Positions 28,003 to 35,486 of a DNA stretch of 64,000 bases are shown here, piece by piece (within the stretch, counting starts at the first letter, position 1; the number at the start of each line of letters is the position of its first letter). Source of the DNA: Nitrospirota bacterium (GTDB lineage: Bacteria > Nitrospirota_A > Leptospirillia > Leptospirillales > Leptospirillaceae). The translations under genes were made by a program, and so were the position numbers. The stretch covers positions 1-64,000 of the forward strand of contig JAKBPM010000001.1 in NCBI GenBank assembly GCA_021829515.1. Reading direction: 5' to 3'. Under the pieces are notes generated by a model. The model ran no database searches, had not been told where the DNA came from, and saw only the letters and a list, made by a program, of their open reading frames with translations.

Positions 28003-28956
28003 TTACTCCCCGATATAACCAAGTTCCCTCAGGATTCTGGGGTTGTCCCGCCAAGCCGGTTCAACCTTGACAAGCATCCTTAAAAAAACTTTTCCACCGA
28101 CAAGACGCTCGATCTCAAGCCGTGCCTTTTCACTCACCTCCCGGATTCTCTCACCACCACTTCCGATCATGATGGCCTTTTGGGAGTCCCTCTCGACAAT
28201 GATCACACCCCGGATCGTCGTAATTCCCCTGGGGCCTTCCGGTTCGATATACTCCTCGATCATCACGGCACTTTGATGAGGAACCTCCTCCCTGAGACTC
28301 CAGAAAATCTTTTCCTGAATCAGCTCGCGAACAAGCTGCCTGACTGTCTGGTTCGTATAGAGTTCAGGATCAAAAAGGTTTTCCCCTTCAGGAAGATGGC
28401 GGAAAACAACGTCCAGAAAGCGGTCAAGGTTCTTGCTTTTAGCGCCGGACACAGGAATGATTTCTGCGGGAAGTCCCCATGATTCAATCTCAAGGAGTTT
28501 GGGAATCATCCCATGACCTCCTGTCTTGTCCATTTTGGTTGCCGCAATCAGGAGGGGACGACCATCAAGGATCGGCAGAAGCAGATCCCTCATTCTCGCA
28601 ATATCATCTCGCGATGGCATCGGGTCAAGGCTGATCACCCATACGATCACATGCGCCCCGAGAAGAGCTTCTCTGGACATGTCAATCATGAGATGGTTGA
28701 AGGCATGGGAAAGCCGATGAATCCCCGGGGTGTCCAGAAAAACGATCTGCCCTCTCGGCTCGGTCAGGATTCCCCGAATCAGCGTGCGGGTCGTCTGGGG
28801 AATCGGGGAGATGGCCGACACCTTTTCACCAACGAGCGCATTGACAAGTGTAGACTTGCCGGCATTCGGCAATCCAACCATTGCCACCAGACCACATTTA
28901 TAGGGGTCGGAAGAACCTCCATCCGAACCCAGATCATCAATATCGATTTCTCTCAC
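28003..28956 (-). CDS. era: GTPase Era
   Basis: A 317-residue protein: G1 GLPNAGKSTL, G3 DTPGIH, G4 TKMDK (here ATKMDKTGG), then the C-terminal KH domain with IIVERDSQKAIMIGSGG followed by ER, and DNPRILRELGY at the end. Era checks 16S rRNA 3'-end maturation. The start is GTG, with GGAGG seven bases upstream. It carries a 15-residue N-terminal extension rich in Asp. It leads the era-recO pair. Confidence 0.95.
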   Translation of the reverse strand: MREIDIDDLGSDGGSSDPYKCGLVAMVGLPNAGKSTLVNALVGEKVSAISPIPQTTRTLIRGILTEPRGQIVFLDTPGIHRLSHAFNHLMIDMSREALLGAHVIVWVISLDPMPSRDDIARMRDLLLPILDGRPLLIAATKMDKTGGHGMIPKLLEIESWGLPAEIIPVSGAKSKNLDRFLDVVFRHLPEGENLFDPELYTNQTVRQLVRELIQEKIFWSLREEVPHQSAVMIEEYIEPEGPRGITTIRGVIIVERDSQKAIMIGSGGERIREVSEKARLEIERLVGGKVFLRMLVKVEPAWRDNPRILRELGYIGE

Positions 28957-29218
28957 ACTAGACCTCCAGGAAACAGTTAGTCACGATCCATCACATCTGT
29001 GGACTGCCCACAGGGACGAACCATACGAAGCAATCCATTCTACCATGTATCGGGACTGTATCAAAAACAGACATTCCATCCTGGCACGGATTCTGTTAAA
29101 AACAGACTTTCCAGTCTGGAATTCTTTCCGGACATGAATGATCCCGCAAACAGATTCCAAGGGCATTCTTGCGGGAATTTCTTGAAGAACCATTTTCCAA
29201 CCGATAAATGAGGATAGA

Positions 29219-29995
29219 ATGGCAGGGATATTCATCACAGGAGCAACATCCGGGCTGGGATGGGCGTTGGCCATTGAAGCCGTCAAAGAAGGACTTCCGA
29301 TCGGAATCATCGGTCGACGACGGGAGAGGCTCGACATTCTTTCCAAGCTTCTGGACGAAAAGGGAGCAACTGTTTTTCGGGCAGAAGCTGATGTAACGGA
29401 CAAATCCCAAATCGAAAGGATCGCGAAAGACTTCATATCCATCCATGGAGCACCGGATCTGTTGATTGCCAATGCCGGGGTCCGGGGGACATCACAAGAC
29501 TTTCCCGGGTCAAATGATTTGGCAATGGAAACCAATTATTTCGGAGCCATCAATACCATACTGCCGTTTATCCCTGCCATGGTCGAAAGAGGACAGGGCC
29601 ATATTCTTGTCATATCCAGTCTCGCCTCAAAACTGTCTCTGCCGGGCTCGGGAACATACTGCGCATCCAAGGCGGCCATTGACCGATGGGCCGGCTCCGA
29701 AAGATTCCATCTCTCGCCTTTGGGTGTTTTTTTGACCATTGTTTCTCCCGGGTTCATCCAGACGGAGATGACAAGAGACAACCCTTACCCGATGCCGTTC
29801 ATTATGAGTGCATCCAGAGCGGCCGAAATCATTTTCCGGGAGATTCATTCCAAAAATGGAACCAGGAAAGAAATTCGCTTTCCCTTTGCACTATCTGCCG
29901 CCATTACCTTGTTGAACATGCTTCCGTCCCCTTTTCAAGAAAGGATTTTAAACAGAAAACAGACACGCCACCACTACCGTCGAGCATCTCATTGA
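29219..29995 (+). CDS. Short-chain dehydrogenase/reductase
   Basis: A 258-residue classical SDR. The cofactor loop TGATSGLGWA is followed by GRRRERLD, which favours NADP(H). IANAG is the structural motif. The catalytic set is S in VISSLASKLS and Y/K in YCASKAAIDRW, with SPGFIQTEMT after it. The C-terminal 30 residues (AAITLLNMLPSPFQERILNR) are hydrophobic then basic and may dock to a membrane. AGGA lies four bases before the ATG. The substrate is unknown. It stands alone between era and the GDP-mannose genes. Confidence 0.88.
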   Translation: MAGIFITGATSGLGWALAIEAVKEGLPIGIIGRRRERLDILSKLLDEKGATVFRAEADVTDKSQIERIAKDFISIHGAPDLLIANAGVRGTSQDFPGSNDLAMETNYFGAINTILPFIPAMVERGQGHILVISSLASKLSLPGSGTYCASKAAIDRWAGSERFHLSPLGVFLTIVSPGFIQTEMTRDNPYPMPFIMSASRAAEIIFREIHSKNGTRKEIRFPFALSAAITLLNMLPSPFQERILNRKQTRHHYRRASH

Positions 29996-30092
29996 AAGTC
30001 CAATCAAAATAATCCACTTGCCCTTCAAATGGCATAATGATAAAAATTGGAAGCTCTTTTCCTCTCACTAACATTCTCAGGAGACCAGACAC

Positions 30093-31565
30093 ATGTGGCA
30101 TGGCATCATTATGGCGGGCGGCTCGGGAACACGCTTTTGGCCTTTAAGCCGTGAACTTTATCCTAAACAGTTCCTCTCCCTCGTCGGCGAAAAAAGCCTT
30201 CTCCATGGCACGGTCAACCGCCTCCTTCCCCTGTTCCCCCAGGAACAGGTCTGGATCATGGTCGGAACAAAACACGAATCCGAAACCAAGCGGACACTCT
30301 CAAGTCTTCCCAAAGGCTCTTCAGGACAGCTCTCTCCCCGGATATTTGTGGAACCCCAATCCAAAAACACTCTCCCCCCTCTCGCCCTTGCCTCCGCTTT
30401 TATAAAAAAGATGGATCCCGAGGGAGTCTTGTGCGTAATGGCAAGCGATCATCTGATTTCCCCTGAAGAAAAGTTTCTTGCCCTCATGAAGCAGGCATGC
30501 CTGACTGTCGAACAAAATGACGTCATCCTGACGTTTGGGATTCCTCCCAAACGCCCGGAAACAGGCTTCGGGTATATCGAAAAAGGATCCCCCGTAGACA
30601 CCGGAAAATTCGGGCAGGCCCCTTGTTTTCATGTCACCAAGTTTGTCGAGAAACCGTCCAGGCCTGTCGCCGAAGCGTTTTTCAAGGATAAAACCCACCT
30701 CTGGAACAGTGGCATGTTTGTGTTCAGGGCCACCGTTTTTCTGGAAGAGATCCGGAAATACCAGCCCAAACTCCATTCCCTCGTCGAGGCACTCGAGGTG
30801 ACCATCGGAACACCCTCCGAAGAGCAGGCGATCAGGGACTTCTATGCACAGGCCCCCAACATCTCCGTCGACTATGGGATCATGGAACACTCAACCTGCG
30901 TCTGGACAATGGCCAGCGAAATTGACTGGAAGGATGTCGGCAGTTTCAATGCCCTGGACGAAATTTCTGATCATGACGAAAAAGGCAATGTGCTCAGGGG
31001 AAACGTCATCGCGATCGATAGCGAGGATTCCATCATTTTCGGAGACAAGCGGGTCATCGCGACCATTGGCATTAAAAATCTCGTGATCGTGGATACCGAC
31101 GATGCCACTCTCATATCCACAAAGGACGACCTGCAGAAAGTCCGGGAAGTTGTTTCCGAACTCAAGGGGAAAAAGCGCGTCGAGGCACTAGAGCACAGGA
31201 CCACACATCGCCCCTGGGGCCACTACACCATCATTGATCAGGGCCCCCACTACAAAATCAAGAGGGTCACGGTCAATCCGGATGCCAGGCTTTCACTCCA
31301 GATGCACCTTCATCGCTCCGAGCACTGGGTTGTGACTTCGGGAACTGCCCGGGTCACCCTTGACGACCAGGAGGTCTATCTCCACGTGAACCAGAGCATT
31401 GATATTCCCAAAACCGCCAGACACAGGATTTACAACCCCGGCAAGGTTCCTCTGGTCATCATTGAAGTCCAGAACGGAGAGTATCTGGAAGAAGACGATA
31501 TCATCCGCTTTCAGGACGACTACAACCGTATCAAGTCGGTCAACCCCCAGGGAGAGTCATGCTGA
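30093..31565 (+). CDS. manC: Mannose-1-phosphate guanylyltransferase / mannose-6-phosphate isomerase
   Basis: A 490-residue bifunctional type II enzyme. The nucleotidyltransferase starts GGSGTRFWPLSRELYPKQF and has the VEKPSRP loop. The C-terminal cupin has RPWGHYTIID, RLSLQMHLHRSEHWVVTSG and IYNPGKVPLVIIEVQ, the isomerase half. It makes GDP-mannose for exopolysaccharide, LPS or protein glycosylation. AGGAG lies nine bases before the ATG. It overlaps the phosphomannomutase gene by seven bases, so both steps are expressed together. Confidence 0.94.
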   Translation: MWHGIIMAGGSGTRFWPLSRELYPKQFLSLVGEKSLLHGTVNRLLPLFPQEQVWIMVGTKHESETKRTLSSLPKGSSGQLSPRIFVEPQSKNTLPPLALASAFIKKMDPEGVLCVMASDHLISPEEKFLALMKQACLTVEQNDVILTFGIPPKRPETGFGYIEKGSPVDTGKFGQAPCFHVTKFVEKPSRPVAEAFFKDKTHLWNSGMFVFRATVFLEEIRKYQPKLHSLVEALEVTIGTPSEEQAIRDFYAQAPNISVDYGIMEHSTCVWTMASEIDWKDVGSFNALDEISDHDEKGNVLRGNVIAIDSEDSIIFGDKRVIATIGIKNLVIVDTDDATLISTKDDLQKVREVVSELKGKKRVEALEHRTTHRPWGHYTIIDQGPHYKIKRVTVNPDARLSLQMHLHRSEHWVVTSGTARVTLDDQEVYLHVNQSIDIPKTARHRIYNPGKVPLVIIEVQNGEYLEEDDIIRFQDDYNRIKSVNPQGESC

Positions 31566-32980
31566 AAAACCTTCCATCCCGCATCTTCCGGGAATACGAT
31601 ATCCGAGGTGTGGCAGAATCCGAATTGACAGACGAAATCATCGACGCGATCGGAACGGCCTATGGGCAGATGGTCCTTGAGTGCGGGGGGAAAACAATCT
31701 CCATCGGTCGTGACGTCAGGGTGAGCTCCGAAAGGATCCTGAAAAGCTTTTCAGAGGCCATTACCCGACTGGGAATTCATATCCTCGACATTGGCATCGT
31801 CCCGACCCCGCTTCTCTATTTTTCCCTTTTCCATCTTCCGGTTGATGGAGGCGTCATGATCACGGCAAGCCACAACCCTCCACAGGATAACGGCCTGAAG
31901 CTTGCCATCGGCCAGGAGACGATTCATGGATCTCGCATCATGGAAATCAGGGAGAGAATAGAACGCCCATCAGCACCACCTTCCGTCGAAAAGAAAGGTC
32001 TCATCCGCCCGGTACCTGTCAGAAATAGCTATATCAGGGAAATCCGTGAAAGGACATCCCCCTTGCCGGCCTTCATGGGAAGACCTATTCGCGCCGTTAT
32101 CGACTGCGGAAATGGAACGGGAGGACTTGTTGCAAGAGATCTGTACAACGCTCTTGGTGTCAGGACAGAGCTCCTTTTTGAACGGCCCGACGGAAACTTC
32201 CCCAACCATCATCCCGATCCAAGCGTTCCGGAAAATCTTGAAACCCTGATAGCGGAGGTCATCAAACAAAAAGCGGATATAGGCATTGCTTTTGATGGGG
32301 ATTCCGATCGTATCGGGGTCGTTACCGGAAAAGGGGAGATTCTCTACGGTGACCAGTTGATGGTCCTTTTCTCCGAACAAGTCCTCAAACGCAACCCTGG
32401 AGCGATGATCATCTCGGAAGTCAAGGCATCGAAGGTCCTTTATGATGAGATCGCCCGAATGGGAGGAAAGCCGCTCATGTGGAAAGCGGGACACTCCGTG
32501 ATCAAGGCCAAAATGAAGGAAGAAGGAGCTCCACTCGCGGGAGAGATGAGCGGACATATTTTCTTCAAGGATGGCTACTTTGGCTTTGACGATGCCTTGT
32601 ACGCCGGTGTCCGGATTCTTCAGTTCATGGTGGAGAAGCAGAAATCACTAAGCGAGCTTCTGTCCGGGATTCCCAAGACAGCAAACACTCCTGAACTTCG
32701 GATGGATTGTCCGGACGCACTGAAGTTCAAGCTGGTCGATACCTTGAAATCTCTGTTGAGGGATTCAGGCTCTTCTTTTGTGGATATTGATGGAGTCAGG
32801 GTTGAATACCCCGATGGCTGGGGACTGGTCAGGGCGAGTAACACCCAACCCGCACTCGTGTTAAGATTCGAGGGACCAACCGTCGAAAGAAGAGATGAAA
32901 TCCGAAACAACATCGAATCCATGCTTCAAAAAGCAAAAGAGCTCATGGTGGAAGAGAATCCGGCCATAAATACATTTTGA
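31559..32980 (+). CDS. manB: Phosphomannomutase/phosphoglucomutase
   Basis: A 473-residue alpha-D-phosphohexomutase of AlgC/ManB type. FREYDIRGVAES opens the protein. The phosphoserine loop is TASHNPPQDNG, the metal loop FDGDSDRIGVV, the sugar-binding loop AGEMSGHIFFKD and the phosphate-binding tail VRASNTQPALVLRFE. All four active-site loops are complete. It supplies mannose-1-phosphate to the upstream ManC, giving a two-gene GDP-mannose operon. Confidence 0.94.
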   Translation: MLKNLPSRIFREYDIRGVAESELTDEIIDAIGTAYGQMVLECGGKTISIGRDVRVSSERILKSFSEAITRLGIHILDIGIVPTPLLYFSLFHLPVDGGVMITASHNPPQDNGLKLAIGQETIHGSRIMEIRERIERPSAPPSVEKKGLIRPVPVRNSYIREIRERTSPLPAFMGRPIRAVIDCGNGTGGLVARDLYNALGVRTELLFERPDGNFPNHHPDPSVPENLETLIAEVIKQKADIGIAFDGDSDRIGVVTGKGEILYGDQLMVLFSEQVLKRNPGAMIISEVKASKVLYDEIARMGGKPLMWKAGHSVIKAKMKEEGAPLAGEMSGHIFFKDGYFGFDDALYAGVRILQFMVEKQKSLSELLSGIPKTANTPELRMDCPDALKFKLVDTLKSLLRDSGSSFVDIDGVRVEYPDGWGLVRASNTQPALVLRFEGPTVERRDEIRNNIESMLQKAKELMVEENPAINTF

Positions 32981-33051
32981 TCCGGAAAAAATAACACGGG
33001 CAAATACAACGTGGAAAGGAGTGCGCACCCCCAGACAGAAGGGAGTGTGCG

Positions 33052-33522
33052 GTGACGATCATGAAAAAAAGACTCTCTCTTCTGGCTGCATTTTTTATTT
33101 TGTTGACAGGACCATCGCTCCTTCAGGCAAAATCACCCGAACCTCTTTCCCTCAGGATTTTAAACCACCATGACCACGACAAGATTCATGGAAATACCAT
33201 CCGGCTAGTTCTCATGCCATCACCCTCTCCCGATCACCACCACCCCATACACCTCCATGCCTACGTCAATGGACGAATGGCAACCATGATCACGATCAAT
33301 TCACCCAAAAAGGTGATCACATTGCACCACCTTCCAAAGGGAAAAGATGTGATTTCCTTTGTTCAGGCCAATCCAATGACACACAAGGAAATGGATAATG
33401 ATATGGCTGGAATGGATATGAGCGATGAGGATATGGGAGATATGGGTGGCGGAAATCAAAAGACCAAAGGGAAGAACGTCGACAAGTCCGCTCTCCAAAC
33501 CCTTACCGTTCTTGTCCAGTAA
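33052..33522 (+). CDS. Exported His/Met-rich protein, probable metal binder
   Basis: A 156-residue protein. A signal peptide of about 26 residues ends LLQA. The mature part has NHHDHDKIHG, then HHHPIHLHAYVNG, and a Met/Asp-rich tail HKEMDNDMAGMDMSDEDMGD. The core (HLHAYVNG, later ITLHHLPKGKDVISF) resembles small periplasmic beta-sandwich domains. His clusters plus repeated Met are typical of copper or silver binding, but the metal is inference. The start is GTG, chosen because AAGGGAG lies six bases upstream; ATG 33061 is farther away. It converges on the Rrf2-type regulator. Confidence 0.65.
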   Translation: MTIMKKRLSLLAAFFILLTGPSLLQAKSPEPLSLRILNHHDHDKIHGNTIRLVLMPSPSPDHHHPIHLHAYVNGRMATMITINSPKKVITLHHLPKGKDVISFVQANPMTHKEMDNDMAGMDMSDEDMGDMGGGNQKTKGKNVDKSALQTLTVLVQ

Positions 33523-33545
33523 GGTGCAACAGCTCCAGGAAGACC

Positions 33546-34031
33546 TTATCCACCGGCTGGAAGTGACTTCAAGGCCGTGGACCGCTTGGGAACATCGGGC
33601 TTGATATTTAAAAGTGGTTGCAACTGGACATGGTTCTTCGACACTTCCCCGATGGTATAAGAGTCGAGCTCTTCCATAAACTTCTTCATCGCATTGGACA
33701 AAACCCCTTTCAGGTAGCAGGCCGAATCGATCGGGCACTTCCCGGGAACGCCATCGAGACATTCGACAAGATAAAAATCCGGCTCGCACATTCGGACAAC
33801 TTCGCCAAGCGTAATCTTGTCTGTTGCCTCATTATGATACAGACCTCCCTGTCGACCTCTGATGGAGTGTACAAGCCCCTTTGCAGCAAGATTCTGGACG
33901 ACTTTCATCAAGTGGTTTTTCGATATTCCATAACTTCTGGCGATCTCGGAGATGTTTGAGCGTCTTCCGGGGTTTGCAGACAGGTATAAAAGAACACGAA
34001 GGGAATAATCGGTATATTGCGTCAATTGCAT
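33546..34031 (-). CDS. Rrf2-family Fe-S regulator, NsrR-like
   Basis: A 161-residue protein with a winged helix (MQLTQYTDYSLRVLLYLSA, ISEIARSYGISKNHLMKVV, IRGRQGGLYH). The cysteines C91, C99 and C105 are arranged C-x7-C-x5-C (ECLDGVPGKC, PIDSAC). That is the cluster-binding layout of NsrR, the nitric oxide sensor; a fourth cysteine, C82, lies nearby. It is transcribed toward the His/Met-rich gene, and no adjacent divergent target other than the Crp-like gene is seen. NO sensing is family knowledge, not shown here. Confidence 0.85.
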   Translation of the reverse strand: MQLTQYTDYSLRVLLYLSANPGRRSNISEIARSYGISKNHLMKVVQNLAAKGLVHSIRGRQGGLYHNEATDKITLGEVVRMCEPDFYLVECLDGVPGKCPIDSACYLKGVLSNAMKKFMEELDSYTIGEVSKNHVQLQPLLNIKPDVPKRSTALKSLPAGG

Positions 34032-34098
34032 GTGCCACTCCTGATTGCCTTACTTAAGGGATCCAGACCAACCTGTTTCTGTGAAACGACAGGATACC

Positions 34099-34776
34099 CT
34101 AGTCCTTTTCGTTTTCCCAAGTTTCAAACGTCATCTTCATAAAATAATCTGGAGAGAGGACCAGAACTCTCCCCCGTTCAGATAAATCGAGAATCCCTTC
34201 CTTTTCCCACAGCCTGGTCAGGCGAATAGTGCTTTCCACACTCGTTCCTGCCATCAACGACAGGCTTTTTCGGGTGACTTGAAGCTCAACCGGGCCATGG
34301 CCTTTCAAAATTGGGTCTATCGCGCGATTTTTCTTGCATAACGATACGATGACCCTGGCAAGCCGAATCTTGACCGGTTCGGGGGAAATCAAAAGACGCG
34401 ACTGAAGCTCCTGAATACGAATTCCAATTTCCCTGAAAAACCCTCTCCGAAACGATCGGTCCAAAACCAGGGCGTTACGAACCTTCTCTCCGCTAAACGC
34501 TTCCAGAATAGCGGGCCTCTCCGCTCGGGCCGTGGCGGGATAAGGAAACTCGCCCAAAACAGCAAAACCTCCCAAAAACTCACCTGCTTCCAGTCTCTCT
34601 GTAATAAAAGGGTTACCGAAGGGACTTTCTTTCAGCATCACGATACATCCCTGTCGAACAAGATAGAGGTAATCGGCAGAATCCCCCTGATGAAAAAGAA
34701 TACCATCTTTTCTGAGAACCACGCGTCTGTCCGGCGAATTCTGATTAAACCAGTCCATAACGGAAATGTCTTCCAA
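34099..34776 (-). CDS. Crp/Fnr-family transcriptional regulator
   Basis: About 225 residues: a cyclic-nucleotide-binding-like beta roll (FHQGDSADYLYLVRQGCIVM, GEFLGGFAVLGEFPYPATAR), a dimer helix, and a C-terminal helix-turn-helix LSLMAGTSVESTIRLTRLWE. The N-terminal cysteine cluster of Fnr is absent. The start deserves attention: GGAGG abuts the ATG at 34782 with no spacing, but sits six bases from an in-frame TTG at 34776, which is therefore preferred. It is divergent from the small membrane-protein gene at 34901. The effector is unknown. Confidence 0.85.
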   Translation of the reverse strand: MEDISVMDWFNQNSPDRRVVLRKDGILFHQGDSADYLYLVRQGCIVMLKESPFGNPFITERLEAGEFLGGFAVLGEFPYPATARAERPAILEAFSGEKVRNALVLDRSFRRGFFREIGIRIQELQSRLLISPEPVKIRLARVIVSLCKKNRAIDPILKGHGPVELQVTRKSLSLMAGTSVESTIRLTRLWEKEGILDLSERGRVLVLSPDYFMKMTFETWENEKD

Positions 34777-34900
34777 ACTCATCCTCCAAAAACGCAAAAG
34801 GATCTCTGTCGATATGACGTCTATCATACTCCCCGGGAAACGGACTGGGGAGAATGACAGAATACAGGTGTTTCATATTTGGATAATTAAGGAGGCTAAT

Positions 34901-35473
34901 ATGGAAACTTCACCTGAAAACATACCCGGTGCCCCTCCTGTCAGAACTCTTTCCCAAGTCAGACAGGCTGCGGCCATTTGTCCTTTCTGCATTTTGGGAA
35001 TAGCCCTGATTTTCTGGGCCAAGCCTTCATCTGGGGCCACTGTTACGGGTCTCGCCCTATGGACCGTTATCATGCAGGGTTTTTCGGCAATTTTTCTGGT
35101 TCTCCTCTTCAGAGCTGCAAAAGCTGTCGGCGACACTCTTGAGGAAAGAAAAGTCGTCCAGAAAATCCCATTACCTGAGAGGGATCTATTGGATAAAGCC
35201 TATCGATTGGGACGCTACGCACCAATTGATACAAAACCCCATCCGGAACACCTGCCAGACTGGATAGAGCATAACGAAACTATTCTCAAATCAGTCATGG
35301 CAACCTTCGAGGAAAGACACATCATCTCCCCGACGGTCAAGGAGAAAGTGCGAGAGAGATTCCACAAGGGTGTTTCCGAATTGGTCGCTTCCCAACCCGA
35401 TGGAGGGAATTCTTTTGCCGTATCCAAAAGTGAAGTCCAAAACATGATCGACCGGCTCTTTTCCAAAATATAA
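34901..35473 (+). CDS. Two-helix membrane protein of unknown function
   Basis: A 190-residue protein. GGAGG five bases before ATG 34901 fixes the start, although the frame is open from 34766. After 28 polar residues come two hydrophobic segments (AAICPFCILGIALIFW and LALWTVIMQGFSAIFLVLLF), the first with a CPFC motif. A soluble helical domain of about 110 residues follows, containing PLPERDLLDKAYRLGRYAP. Family not recognised. The head-to-head position suggests control by the Crp-like regulator, but I see no clear site. Confidence 0.6.
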   Translation: METSPENIPGAPPVRTLSQVRQAAAICPFCILGIALIFWAKPSSGATVTGLALWTVIMQGFSAIFLVLLFRAAKAVGDTLEERKVVQKIPLPERDLLDKAYRLGRYAPIDTKPHPEHLPDWIEHNETILKSVMATFEERHIISPTVKEKVRERFHKGVSELVASQPDGGNSFAVSKSEVQNMIDRLFSKI

Positions 35474-35486
35474 CGCCGCTTCCCTT

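Noticed and set aside
28981..29535. 184-codon minus-strand frame covering the era/SDR gap
   Set aside because: Most of it is antisense to the SDR cofactor domain, and it has no recognisable motif.
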